From Sporolactobacillus pectinivorans (GTDB lineage: Bacteria > Bacillota > Bacilli > Bacillales > Sporolactobacillaceae), in contig NZ_NXGA01000001.1 in assembly GCF_002802965.1 (NCBI RefSeq), positions 660,744 through 724,743 of the forward strand: a stretch of 64,000 bases of DNA. Direction: 5' to 3'. Position numbers and translations under genes: made by a program. The notes below the pieces were generated by a model. The model searched no databases, was not told the origin of the DNA, and worked only from the letters and a program-made list of their open reading frames with translations. Shown one piece after another: positions 8,311 to 20,000 of the stretch (its first letter is position 1; every line of letters starts with the position of its first letter).

Positions 8311-9204
8311 ATGCAGAAATATAAAGTGCTGAGTTTTCTTGTCTTTGCCAACCTCTTTTGGGCGGGAAATTACGTTTTCGGCAAATATGTTGTTGCCGAA
8401 ATGACACCGGTCCAGATGACGTTTATTCGCTGGCTGATCGCCATTATTTTTTTATTTCCGCTGGCGCAATGGATTGAAAAGCCGGACTGGAAATCGGTTT
8501 GGAAAGAGTGGAAGGTGCTGCTGGCACTTTCCTTGCTTGGAATCCTCGGGTATAACATTTTACTTTATGAGGCACTGAGATTCACAAGCTCGCTGAATGC
8601 TGCACTTGTTAATTCAATCAATCCGGCAATGATCGCAGTTTTTGCGGTCTGGCTGCTGAAAGAAAAACTCACGCGGATAAACGTGCTTGGTCTTGTTGTA
8701 TCACTGGTCGGAGTTCTGCTTGTGTTGACACATGGACACCTGCTCCAGGTTTTTACGGTCCAATATAACCAGGGCGATTTGCTGATGCTGCTTGCGATCG
8801 CCGTCTGGACTTTCTACACGCTGATCGGAAAGAAGATGAAGCAGATTCCGCCAATCGCCGCCACTGCTGTATCGGCGGCACTCGGATTGATTGTGCTGTT
8901 TCCATTTTTCCTGGCATCAGGATTTACCTTTCGTCTCAGTCCCTCGGCAACAGCTGGAATACTTTATATCGCGTTGTTTCCGTCGGTCTGCTCATTCATT
9001 TTCTGGAATAGTGCCGTCCGTGATGTAGGCGCAAGCCGCGCCGGAATTTTTCTCAATCTGTTGACCGTTTTTACGGCAGTAATCAGTCTGCTGCTCGGTA
9101 AAACGATCACATTGCCGCAAATCATCGGCGGCCTGTTCGTCATCCTTGGCGTTTACTTGACCAATCGAAAAGCTGCAGCTGTCAAAAACCTTCCCGCTGA
9201 ATGA
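8311..9204 (+). CDS. EamA/DMT family transporter
   Basis: A 297-residue inner-membrane protein with ten predicted helices arranged as two EamA repeats (about residues 5-135 and 150-285). This is the drug/metabolite transporter superfamily, whose members export amino acids, metabolites or toxic compounds. Typical features are FWAGNYVFGKYV in helix 1, the glutamate of LYEALRFTSSLNAALV, and the second-half FWNSAVRDVGASRAGIFLNL. GAGAGGG is placed well for the ATG at 8311; a TTG at 8302 is less likely. The substrate cannot be assigned. A strong terminator stem begins inside its last codons. Confidence 0.9.
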   Translation: MQKYKVLSFLVFANLFWAGNYVFGKYVVAEMTPVQMTFIRWLIAIIFLFPLAQWIEKPDWKSVWKEWKVLLALSLLGILGYNILLYEALRFTSSLNAALVNSINPAMIAVFAVWLLKEKLTRINVLGLVVSLVGVLLVLTHGHLLQVFTVQYNQGDLLMLLAIAVWTFYTLIGKKMKQIPPIAATAVSAALGLIVLFPFFLASGFTFRLSPSATAGILYIALFPSVCSFIFWNSAVRDVGASRAGIFLNLLTVFTAVISLLLGKTITLPQIIGGLFVILGVYLTNRKAAAVKNLPAE

Positions 9205-9221
9205 ACGGCGGGAAGGTTTTT
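9184..9221 (+). terminator. intrinsic terminator
   Basis: The perfect stem AAAAACCTTCCCGC (9184-9197) with GCGGGAAGGTTTTT (9208-9221) has a ten-base loop. It overlaps the last seven codons of the EamA gene and can also serve the opposing kinase gene because of the A/T ends. Confidence 0.9.
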
Positions 9222-9291
9222 GTGGCTACAAACAGCTGAGTTCTGATATATTCCTCTGAGTTCTGATAAAATTCAAAAGTCCGCGATTTTC

Positions 9292-12200
9292 TTACTCAGC
9301 TTCAGCGGGTATCCGCATCGAGAACGTGGTTCCTTTGCCTTCCACACTTTCAATCCGCAATTTTGTTCCGTAAAAATGTTTCAGCCGGCTGTTGATGTTC
9401 TTCAGGCCGACACTGCGCCCTTTTTTCCCTATCAAGAGCTCGCTGACCTGATCTGCAGACATTCCGATCCCATTGTCCGATACGCTGATCAGATAAAAAT
9501 TTTGCTTCCGATGCGCGGCGAGCGTAAGCCTGCCGCCGGATTTTCGTTTGCCAATGCCATGCAGTACGGCGTTTTCCACGAGGGGCTGGATCATCAGTGG
9601 TGGCAGTGGAAAATCGAGACCTTCTTCAATATCATAAACAACCTGAATCCGCTCCTGAAAACGCATTTTCTCAATCGCCAGATAGGACCTGACTAGCGAC
9701 AGCTCCTTTCCAAACGAGCTGATCGTCGAAGTGTTCTGGAAATCAAAGCTGCCGCGAAGATAGGCGGCAAATTGAGCAGTCATCTCACGCGACTGCTCGA
9801 TGTCGTCATAGCTTAGCGCGATAATTGAATTCAGCACATTATACAGGAAGTGCGGACGGATCTGGGACTGGAGGAAAGCCACTTCCATATTGGCCGCCTG
9901 GCTTGCCGCATTCTTCATCAGGATCAGTCCTCTAATGCGCGCCGACAATTCCGAGAAATTGTAGGGCTTCTGTAAAATGTCATTCGCGCCTGCGCGGAAA
10001 GCATAATGTTTATCATCATTGATGATCGCTGCCGTCAACATAAGCACGGGAAGATCGGTCAGGCTATATTGCTCACGAATTTTGCCGCAGACATCATAAC
10101 CCGACATGCCGGGCATCATCAGATCGAGAATGATCAGATCCAGCTGGGAGTGGGAAATTTCGTCGAGAGCCTCCTGACCGTTTTTCACAGCAATTACATT
10201 ATATGGGATTCCTTCAAGCATATCGATCAGAATTTTAAGGTTTTCCAGATTATCGTCAACCACCAGAATCGTCGGCGCATGAAGCAAACGTGAATAATAT
10301 GGAGTTGTAAGGGTTAGCTCGGACTGGTCTGCCTCGTGGCCCGGTTTGACAGTTGTACTTGGAATACGGACTGATGAACCAGTAGAGATCCCCATCTTTT
10401 CATCGAAGAGAGGAATGGTAAAGTGGAAAACCGAGCCTAATCCGATCTCGGACTCCAGCCAGATCCTTCCTTTCTGAAGCGTAACAAGCTGTTTGACAAT
10501 GCTCAGTCCCAGTCCGGCGCCTTCACTTTGATTCAATTCGTTCCTGTGCTCAAATGCCTGAAAGACTGTCTCATGCTCTGAGGCGGGAATCCCTGACCCC
10601 GTATCGGCTACCGTGATCTCAATATCGCAATCCAATTTCTTCGCACTTAGCGTAATCTGTCCCTGTTGTGTATATTTGACCGCGTTGTCTACCAGATTAT
10701 TAATGATTTGCCGGATCCGGTTTTCATCGGCGAAGACAAGCGGAAGATTGGCTGGAATATGATCAACAATGCATAGTCCTTTTTTATCCGCCAGTAGTTT
10801 ATAGTATGCCAGCTCAGTTTTTACTGTTGTAAAAATATCCAGCGGGACAAGCTTGATCTGAAGCCGCCCCTGCTTCATTTTTTCCATGTCAAGAATGTCA
10901 TTCACCAGATCAGAAAGCCGATAACCAATCCTCGTGATCAGATAAAGCTTGTCCTTCTCATCGGCGATTGTCCGGCTTTTATTCCCGGCCAGCAGCGTCT
11001 GCGCAACATTAATAATTCCATTCAGAGGTGTCCGGAATTCATGCGAGGTTTTGGCGATGAATTCATCCTTCTGCTTGTCATTGCGGACAAGCTCTTCTGC
11101 CAGCATTTCGCTGCGCCGGAACGCATTTGAAAAGCGCTGGGACATCATTAATGAGATCATAAGCAGAAAAAGAATAGATGAAATGGAGTAAAACGGAGAC
11201 AACATTTTGGCACTGAATGCGCTGATTGCCGTGATGATGACAAATATACTGATTGACAGCGTTCCGATCGTCAGATAGATGCTGCCTTCGACTTTCTTAA
11301 TAATCGCAAGAACAAAGATGTAAGAAGTATAGGCAAGCGCCGAAACTGCCAGAAACAAGTGTAGAATCAGATCAATAGACGTCAGTAAAACTAAAGGTAT
11401 AAAATCTGTGATCAAAGTAACAAGTGAAAAGGCGATTCCGACATAAACGAACTTTTTTGAAACAAGTTCCGGATATGCGAAGAACAGGTAAAGGAGCACG
11501 GCGGCGCATGCCGCAAGCGAGGTCACCGATTCCAGAACGGTCATTGCGCTAAAAGAGAATCCCGGAAGTAAAAGGTAAATGACTCTGGCCGTGCCAACCC
11601 AGGAAATAATCGTGGAAAAAAGCAGGCAGATAATTGAAAAGAACAGAAGATGAAGATCCTTCCGGCGCTGGATGAAATAGCCAAAGAAATATAGCCCCAT
11701 AATAAAGAAAGAAACAATCATAAACAAATCGTTAAATAAGGCCAAATCGTGGCTCCGTGAAATCTGCTGCTGCGTGCCGAAGGTAATGGGCTTGGAAATA
11801 CCCCATCCTGAATTTCCAATTGAATGCGATACTTGGATGATCAATTCATTAGTTCCGCGATGAAGTGGAGAGTAACTGACAGAAGGTTTGAGAGACGCCT
11901 GTTGATCGCCACCCATTGAAGGGTTGCCGCTGCTTCCAACCAGTTCTCCGTTCATAAAAATCCGGTTCGCACTGTAAATGACCGATGTTTGCAGACCGAA
12001 GATCTCCCCGTCACGGTCGGAACGGATCATAAGCTTGTATGTACCGCTATTCAAATCGTACATTTTCCTATTATCCATACTTTGCCCATTATCAGGCACT
12101 GTCATAAACTGTTCGCTTTTTCCTGCACCCGCTTTGATAGCGTCTGGAGAAAGAAGCTGATTCGGATAAAATCCCCACTGGCCATTCAACTCCACACTTC

Positions 12201-12357
12201 CGCTCCGCTCAAAATTCCAGTGGGTGAGATCAAGTACTCCTTGCCTGGCGACAGGGCCATTGTGTCCTGAAAAGTGCGCCCATGACAGAAAAATTAGAAA
12301 CAAACCGATATAACATAAAATAACAGTAATCATTGCTGGCAGGCGGTGCTGATGCAT
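9292..12357 (-). CDS. hybrid sensor histidine kinase: 7TM-DISM, HisKA/HATPase, REC, LytS-type kinase
   Basis: This 1021-residue membrane kinase combines several modules. An N-terminal membrane anchor (about 8-27) and an extracellular beta-sandwich (about 40-205, with WNFERSGSVELNGQWGFY) resemble 7TMR-DISM sensors. Seven membrane helices follow (about 210-405), then a HisKA helix with phospho-acceptor H439 (KTSHEFRTPLNG) and HATPase boxes (NNLVDNAVKY, ADTGSGIP, GAGLGLSIV). Next is a receiver domain with D745 (IILDLMMPGMSG), and last a second kinase of the LytS/His_kinase type with H836 (QIRPHFLYNVLNS) and its own ATPase (NAVLHGIGKR, DNGIGM). It is divergent from the response regulator at 12606, its likely partner. 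The ligand is unknown; beta-sandwich sensors of this kind often bind carbohydrates or other small molecules. Confidence 0.93.
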   Translation of the reverse strand: MHQHRLPAMITVILCYIGLFLIFLSWAHFSGHNGPVARQGVLDLTHWNFERSGSVELNGQWGFYPNQLLSPDAIKAGAGKSEQFMTVPDNGQSMDNRKMYDLNSGTYKLMIRSDRDGEIFGLQTSVIYSANRIFMNGELVGSSGNPSMGGDQQASLKPSVSYSPLHRGTNELIIQVSHSIGNSGWGISKPITFGTQQQISRSHDLALFNDLFMIVSFFIMGLYFFGYFIQRRKDLHLLFFSIICLLFSTIISWVGTARVIYLLLPGFSFSAMTVLESVTSLAACAAVLLYLFFAYPELVSKKFVYVGIAFSLVTLITDFIPLVLLTSIDLILHLFLAVSALAYTSYIFVLAIIKKVEGSIYLTIGTLSISIFVIITAISAFSAKMLSPFYSISSILFLLMISLMMSQRFSNAFRRSEMLAEELVRNDKQKDEFIAKTSHEFRTPLNGIINVAQTLLAGNKSRTIADEKDKLYLITRIGYRLSDLVNDILDMEKMKQGRLQIKLVPLDIFTTVKTELAYYKLLADKKGLCIVDHIPANLPLVFADENRIRQIINNLVDNAVKYTQQGQITLSAKKLDCDIEITVADTGSGIPASEHETVFQAFEHRNELNQSEGAGLGLSIVKQLVTLQKGRIWLESEIGLGSVFHFTIPLFDEKMGISTGSSVRIPSTTVKPGHEADQSELTLTTPYYSRLLHAPTILVVDDNLENLKILIDMLEGIPYNVIAVKNGQEALDEISHSQLDLIILDLMMPGMSGYDVCGKIREQYSLTDLPVLMLTAAIINDDKHYAFRAGANDILQKPYNFSELSARIRGLILMKNAASQAANMEVAFLQSQIRPHFLYNVLNSIIALSYDDIEQSREMTAQFAAYLRGSFDFQNTSTISSFGKELSLVRSYLAIEKMRFQERIQVVYDIEEGLDFPLPPLMIQPLVENAVLHGIGKRKSGGRLTLAAHRKQNFYLISVSDNGIGMSADQVSELLIGKKGRSVGLKNINSRLKHFYGTKLRIESVEGKGTTFSMRIPAEAE

Positions 12358-12605
12358 GATGGTTCACTCCTGGAAACTTTAAACGCAGGCATTTGGAAAA
12401 ACTCAAGTATATCATCTATTTCTCACAGATGCTTCTGCCCATCATTTTACCAGCTAGCGTGCATAAAATGAATACCCGCGGGCAGAGAATCGAGCTTTAT
12501 GACTATATTACCGGTCTGTTTCCCGTGTTATAATAATTTGTAATGATAGTGTAATAGAAAAAAGAGATTGGGGATCCTTGCCTTGCAGCTGAAGGAGGAT
12601 ATCTA

Positions 12606-13685
12606 ATGAAAGCGATTGTTGTTGATGATGAGAAATTAGCCTGCAAACAACTCAGCAAAATGCTGCAGGAAACGGGCGTATTTGAGATGATCAGAACCTA
12701 TACGGATCCGGAAGAGGCATGCACTGAAGTTACGGATACAAAACCTGATGCCGCATTTCTTGATATTGAAATGCCGGAAATGAGTGGTATGGATCTGGCT
12801 GAATTGCTTCAAATGGCTAATAAAAATATTCAGATTATTTTCACAACAGCATATGATGATTTTGCGATCAAAGCGTTTGAATTAAACGCGATCGACTATT
12901 TGCTTAAGCCGATCATGAAAGATCGCCTCAGGAGAACGATCGGACGCTTGGTCAAAAATATAGAAAGCAACTCTTCTGAACTCGCATTACCTAAAGAGTC
13001 ATTCGGCATCGAATGTTTCGGCGGTTTGAAATTTTATCGCATCAATGGCCATTCAAAAAAATACATATCGGTTAAATGGCGGACGTCCAAAGCGCGTGAA
13101 TTATACGCTTATTTACTGAGTGAGCATGATCGCTTCATCAGCAAAGACACACTGATCGACCTGCTCTGGCCGGAGGCGGATCCGGTAAAGGGATCGACTC
13201 AGCTCTATACGACGATTTACCAGATCCGAAAGCTGATGGAAAAACTACCTTTTCATCATCGCATTGTCAAAAATGATATCGGCTATTCACTGAGCCTTGC
13301 TGGCACGCCGGTTGACGCTGAGGAATGGGAAAAGGCGCTGGCGCAATTGTCGATGATTGATGCGTCTAATTATAAGGAACATATCCGGATGTTCAAGATT
13401 TACAGAAACCATTACTTTGAAGAATACGGCTATCTCTGGGCTGAATCCAAACGCGCGCGGCTCTGTCAACTTTGGCTTGAACACGCCTACCGCCTGATTG
13501 ACTTTTTAATCAGGGACAAGAATTATGCGGAAGCCCTGGACGTTTGCCAACAAGTTGACCAGATCGAACCGGATGATGAACGCAACATGAAATATGAGAT
13601 GACTCTGTATAATCGAACTGGAAATGTCGAGGGCGCCATACGTGTTTATGAAAAGTATAAAGGAAGCAAAAACGTTATGAACTGA
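12606..13685 (+). CDS. response regulator with winged helix and BTAD domains
   Basis: A 359-residue regulator. Residues 1-120 form a receiver with acidic MKAIVVDDEK, phospho-acceptor D53 (AAFLDIEMPEMSG), the TAYDDFAIKAF switch and the YLLKPI lysine. Residues about 140-225 form an OmpR-like winged helix (SVKWRTSKARELYAYLL, LIDLLWPEADPVKGSTQLY, TTIYQIRKLMEK). Residues about 240-355 form a bacterial transcriptional activation (BTAD/SARP) TPR-like domain. Bacillus relatives are usually paired with large sensor kinases. The start has the ideal site AAGGAGG. A TATAAT at 12529-12534 may be its -10 box. The neighbours suggest it controls the adhesin and sortase downstream and perhaps its kinase; this is inference. 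Confidence 0.92.
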   Translation: MKAIVVDDEKLACKQLSKMLQETGVFEMIRTYTDPEEACTEVTDTKPDAAFLDIEMPEMSGMDLAELLQMANKNIQIIFTTAYDDFAIKAFELNAIDYLLKPIMKDRLRRTIGRLVKNIESNSSELALPKESFGIECFGGLKFYRINGHSKKYISVKWRTSKARELYAYLLSEHDRFISKDTLIDLLWPEADPVKGSTQLYTTIYQIRKLMEKLPFHHRIVKNDIGYSLSLAGTPVDAEEWEKALAQLSMIDASNYKEHIRMFKIYRNHYFEEYGYLWAESKRARLCQLWLEHAYRLIDFLIRDKNYAEALDVCQQVDQIEPDDERNMKYEMTLYNRTGNVEGAIRVYEKYKGSKNVMN

Positions 13686-13713
13686 AAAGTAATAATAGAA
13701 GAGAAAATCAAAA

Positions 13714-13753
13714 GACTGCCACACCTAATACAATGGGTGCGGCAGCCTTTTTG
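13714..13753 (+). terminator. intrinsic terminator after the response regulator
   Basis: CTGCCACACC (13716-13725) pairs with GGTGCGGCAG (13736-13745), with one A/C mismatch, followed by CCTTTTTG. It separates the regulator transcript from the adhesin gene. Confidence 0.8.
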
Positions 13754-14082
13754 TCTGTGATGAATAACACATAATGCGACGACATTCTTCACTTGTAAAA
13801 AAATGTTCAGAAATTGTATAGATCGGATATCTATAATTAGATTTGCCAAAAGTAAAAGTGCCTTTTCTGCACTTTCCCACCTGAATCGACAAATGGCATC
13901 CAGTAAAGCAATTTCCTGTCTGAATTCGTCATTTGCCGCAAGTCTATCAAGTTATCATTTGATATCGTCCGGTAGGATACCGGATTCAAATAAATAGGAT
14001 CGGAGCGCATGGCTCTTAATAACCGAGTGCTTCATCCACAACTTCAAAACCAAAGCAGGAAGAATGAAGGAGGAAAAGTCCA
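13754..14082 (+). promoter_or_regulatory. adhesin upstream region with three palindromes
   Basis: No gene lies between the terminator and the adhesin start. The region holds three short perfect inverted repeats: TATAGAT/ATCTATA (13817-13835, five-base loop), AAAGTGC/GCACTTT (13855-13875, seven-base loop) and CCGGTA/TACCGG (13969-13983, three-base loop). They could be operator sites or leader hairpins. AAGGAGG ends about nine bases before the GTG start at 14083. Confidence 0.45.
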
Positions 14083-17000
14083 GTGAGATCGAAAAGACTT
14101 CCATTGGGGCTCAAAAATACCAAGCATAACAAACGCGTCAAACAGTTGCTGATTATTGGCCTGTCACTGTTCGTCATCTTCAGCCAGCTGTCAATGTCAC
14201 CGCTGAGCAGTGCATTAGCTGACAGCAGTTCGACGGCGCCGAATACGGACAATCAGTTCTTGGATTCCGTAAAACTGACAACTGGGGATCCAAGCAATTC
14301 GACGGATGTCAGCACGGATAATCCGCTTAAAAAGGGCGAACCAGTCAATCTGGAATATGCATGGACGCAAAAAAATGGCCAGACACTCAGTGCTGATAAA
14401 GATGTGACCGTACAGATTCCGACTAATTTCAATTTTGACAAGGACGCAACGGGCAATGTAACACTATCCGACAACAAGACCGTGATCGGTACATACACAG
14501 TCAAAGCGAGCAGCAGCACGACAAATGCGAATCAGCTCACTGTACACTTTAATGATCAGGCAGCTGGTCTGACTAACGCCGGCGGAAAAATTGTCATTCC
14601 GGCTACGTTCAATACGGATCCGAACTCCGGGCCAAACCCGGTATCAATCGTCTTTGACTTGGGCAATAGTAAGACACAAATTATTTCTGTTCCCGTTGAT
14701 CAGAGTGCACCAGGCACGAACTCATCTGTGACACCAAGTGTAAGCAGCAGTTCAGCTTCGAGTTCAGGTCCGACGCCGAGTGCGGGCACTGCTTCACCAA
14801 GCGTAAGCAGTGGAGTAAGTTCCGGCATATCAGTGAAAACAAAATCATTTGTTAAAAGCTTAGCGGTGGCAGCGCCACAGGAAATCACTCAAAATATATT
14901 GACAGGTGTCACACTGACGGATGCAAATGGCAATCCCTATGACGCTTCCAATAAAGCGACAACCAGCTCGCCGGCAAATATCTCTTTCACATACACCATT
15001 CCGAATGGCCTTAAAGTGAACGATGGGGATTTCTACACATTTAAATTGCCGAATGACTTTGCCATCTATAATACAATCAATGGAAATCTGGATGACGGAT
15101 CCGGGAATCAGATAGGGACGTTCACTGTCACGACTGATGGAATGGTGACAATGACGTTCATAAATAACGCAAGCAACGGCAATTATTTTGATAACCACTC
15201 AAATGTGGACGGCTCACTTGAGGTGCACACACAATTTAATTCTCAGACGATTACCGGGACTACGCAGCAGCAGATTACTTTTCCAATCAACTCACCGGTA
15301 ACGCTGACGATTCCGTTTAAGCCATCGAAAACGATGGATTCGATCGATAAACAAGGAACACCGGATAAATCAATTAATCCTGGCAACATCAATTGGACGG
15401 TCAATATCAATGAAGCGGAAAATACATTGACAAATGCGAAAGTCACGGATCCGACACTAACGGGGCTCTCACTTAATACCAGTTCCATTCAGGTCTATCC
15501 GCTGACTGTCAATGTGGACGGATCGACGACGTTAGGCACGACTCCGGTTCCCGCCAGTGACTACACAGTGCAAGACTCTGACGGTAATCTCGAAATTGAT
15601 TTTAATAACCCGATAAGCAGTGCCTATCAAATTCAGTATTCAACGGCGATTACAGATGCGGGAAAGAATATATCCAGTTTTGATAATAAGGCGACATTAA
15701 CAAGCGACGGGGTTTCGTCGGTTACTGCCGACGCAACGGTAACCAATAAACGTGGTGATCATCTTACGAAGACAGCTACTGGTTACAATGCGTCGACACA
15801 GACGATTACCTGGACGATTAACTATAACGGTGATGATAAAAGCATACCGGATGGGACTGTATTGCACGACCTGTTTGACAACACCCAAGATCTAGTGAAC
15901 AATTCAGTCAAAGTTTACCAAGCTACGGTCAATAATGATGGAAGTTTTTCACAAGGTACAGCGGTAAGCAGTGGCTACAGTGTGACACCGACATTCCAAA
16001 CGGGGAAAAACGGTTTTGATCTTACATTTAACGGGAACGGCAACAGTGGCGCTTATCAGATTGTCTATCAGACAATAGCTAACGGATTAGTCACTGCCAA
16101 TGGGACCGTTAATAATTCAGTTACCGAAAATTCGGGAACACCGGTTAATGTGTCGCAAGGCATTGCTCAGCAAGGTATCCAAAAATATAGTACGGGTTCC
16201 AATTTTGCAAATAAGACGGATACATGGCATATTACAGTTAATGGCAACCATTATCAGCTAAATAACGCTAAAATTATTGATACTTTTGATAATGCCGGAC
16301 TTAGCTTACAGAATGCTACTTTTAAGATCCATGATGATACAACAAATAATGATCTAACTGAGGGAACAGATTATACATTAAACACCGATTCAAACGGTTT
16401 TACCGTTGTCTTTCAAGGTGCCTATACCTCGACAAGCGACGCGTTCACAATCGATTACACAACAGACTTTAATTTTGCAAATCTGACTCCCGGGAAAACA
16501 AACTTTTCAAATACGTCGGTACTGTCCTGGACGGATGCAGGTGGAAAGAGTCAGTCGAGCACGTCAACGGCGACATTTACTCCGGACAGCAATACACAGT
16601 CTAATGGATTTAAAAACGGATCCTACGACGCAACAACCAAGCAAATCACATGGAATGTCGGCGTGAACTATAATCTGGCAACAATCACTGATCCGGTGAT
16701 CAGCGATCCGATTACGGGTGATCAGCAGTATGTCGACGGATCTTTTGAACTTCACTATATGACTTTAACCGGTGGCGCGAATGGTGTTACGGTTGGAGCT
16801 GAGGTACCAACAAGTGATTATACAGTTGATTATCCGTCCAGCAGCAATAGCAACACGCTGACCGTTCATTTCCTGAGCCCGATCACAACACCTTATTACA
16901 TCACCTATAAAACATCTCTAGGTGGACAGATTGTAAACGCGTCTTACACGAACACCGCAACCGTCAAAGACGGCAGCAGTACGGTAACCACATTGAATGC

Positions 17001-20000
17001 CTCTGTCAATCCTGCGCATGGTGGTTCTTTCGCTTCAAAAAATGGTACGCAGGATGGTAATTATGTGGACTGGACAGTGAATATCAATTCGAGCCAGTCG
17101 ACGGTATCCAATGCGGAGCTGGACGATACACCGACGAACAATCAGATTATTGATCCAAATTCATTTCACTTGTACCCGCAAACGGTCGATACAAGCGGCA
17201 ATCTGACCACGGATACGGGTAATGAGCTGCAGCAGGGCAAGGATTATACGTTGACCATCAACACAGATAACAACACAGGCGCGCAGACATTTACCATTAA
17301 ATTCGTCAATCCAATTGACAGTGCCTATCAGCTGACGTACAGCACGTTAATTAATGCAAATAACGGTGATACACTAGGCAACACGGCAAACTTTTCCGGA
17401 AACAATATTCAGACCGTTACGCAGCAGACAAGCCAGAATGTCACGGTTCACATCTCATCAGGATCAGGTACCGGCAGTGGTGTGAATGGAAGCTTAACTA
17501 TATTTAAGGACGACGCAGTCAGTCATGCAGCCTTGCCGGGGGCGACATTTACGCTTTACGATAGTACCGGGACAACTCCGCTGCGAACATTAACAACGGG
17601 CACTAATGGTGAAGTCGCTTTTAACAACTTTAAATATGGCACCTACATCCTGAAAGAAATACAGGCCCCGGTCGGTTATACGATTAGTAATGCTCTGGTA
17701 AATGGGACTCCTGTAACCATTGATGCCACTTCGTCAGCGGCCGGAGCGCTGACAACCATCGACGATAACCAAAACAAAGTAATCCTCACAAAGCAGGATG
17801 TGAATGGAAATGGTTTAACGGGAGCGACGTTCAGTTTGTTAAAAGACGGACAGCCCTATCCTATCGGGCATGCGATCCAAAGCGTTGCTGGACAGGTTGA
17901 AATTGACGGCTTAGTCCCGGGAAGCTATGAATTAACGGAAACAGTCGCACCAACCGGTTATTTGATCAATTCTACGCCAATCAATTTTACTGTCACAGAA
18001 AACGCAAATAATCAGATCCCGGATGTAAATCTGGGAACACTGACTGATTATCAGGGCTCTGCCACACTAACAAAAGATGATAACGCAAATCATCCTCTGG
18101 CTGGAGCCGTCTATGAGCTGCAAATGCAAAGTGGCGATGGATCATGGAACACCATAGAAACAAATTTGGTAACCGGAAGCGATGGTACGGTCAGTGCTTC
18201 CGGGCTTGCTCCGGGTACTTATCAGTTTGTTGAAACGCAGGCCCCTGCCGGATATACAGTAAATGGTTCTCCAGTCGGATTCACGATTGCATCAACTTCT
18301 TCGGGTGATCCTGGTACTCAGCAGCTGTCACAATCCGATTCTCAGGACAGTGTGGTTCTGACAAAAGTCGATGCCAATGACAGTAATGCCAAACTTTCAG
18401 GTGCGGAATTCCAGCTTGAAGACAGCAGTGGCAATGTGGTTGCAAAAGATGCTTATGGCAATTCATTGAAATCGGTCTGGACGACGGATAGCAGCGGCCA
18501 GTTCACGATAAATGGACTGGCACCGGGCAGCTACCAGTTCGTTGAAACAGCAGCTCCGAGCGGCTATCAGCTGGATAGCACACCGGTACCATTTACGGTT
18601 TCAAATAAAGACACAAAAGCCGTTTCGATTACGGCATCAGATAAACCTAGTGCTGTCACACTGACGAAAACGGATGCCAGTGACAGTAATGCTGAACTTT
18701 CAGGCGCAGAATTCCAGCTTGAAGACAGCAACGGTCAAGCAGTAACAGCGGACGCGACCGGGAAAACCTTGCCTGCTACATGGACGACGGACAGCAGCGG
18801 CCAGTTCACGGTCAACGGACTGGCTCCAGGCAGCTATCAGTTTATCGAAACGAAAGCGCCCAACGGTTATCAGCTTGATCAGACACCGATACCGTTCAAG
18901 ATTACAAATACAGATGTACAGGCTGTTCCGATCACAGCGACAGATAAGCTGAATAGTGTGACACTGACGAAAGTTGACGCAAATGACAGTAACGCCAAAC
19001 TTCCGGGAGCAGAATTTGAACTTCAGGACAGCAAAGGAAACGTGGTAACGACAGATGTAACCGGAAAGGCCTTGCCGACAATCTGGACCACGGATAGCAA
19101 TGGCCAGTTTACAGTGAATGGACTGAGCGCCGGTAATTATCAATTCGTGGAAACGAAGGCGCCTAACGGCTATCAGCTTGATCAGACGCCAACACCGTTT
19201 ACAGTGACAAACACAGATGTACAGGCTGTTCCGATCACGGCAACAAATAAACTGAATGCAGTAACATTGACAAAAGTAGATGTTAATGACAAGAACGCCG
19301 TTCTTCAGGGGGCAGAGTTCAAACTCTATGACAACAACAACAATGTTGTCCAAAAAGATGTGAACGGCAAAGCACTTCCTTCTATTTGGACGACCAATAG
19401 CAAGGGTCAGTTCACGGTTAATGGATTGGTACCGGGCAATTATCATTTCATTGAGACAAAGGCACCGCTGAATTACAATTTGGATACCACACCGATACCG
19501 TTCCAGGTAACAAATGCGGATATCAAAGCGATTCTGGTCACAGCAACAGATAAACTGACTCCTGGTGATGTTCAGTTGACCAAAGTCGATAGTAATGATA
19601 AAAATGCGGTGCTCAAGGGTGCGGTGTTCAAACTGGAAGACAGCAGCGGCAAGACCTTAGAAACCGGGCTGACGACAAATGACAGCGGTCAGTTCATCGT
19701 CAGGGGGCTTGCTCCGGGCAAGTATTTCTTCGTTGAAACAAAAGCGCCAAATGGCTATCAACTGGATGCCACGCCGATACCATTTACAATCGCGAAGGGC
19801 CAGGCAAAGGCTGTTGAAATTACAGCAACAGATAAACCGCTCGTAATTACCAAGCAATTGACTGGTAAACCTGGCGCGACCTACAATGTGGTTGATCAGA
19901 ACGGTCATGTCCTTGTACGCGGAGTTATGGCCGATTCGGAAGGTCACGTGCATTTCAAGGGACTGGCATCAGGAAAATATCATCTGGTGTTGGTTAGAGG

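Noticed and set aside
18700..19446. Minus-strand frame of 248 codons inside the adhesin repeats
   Set aside because: It arises from the periodic codon pattern of the Cna_B repeats, has no start signals and encodes no recognisable protein.
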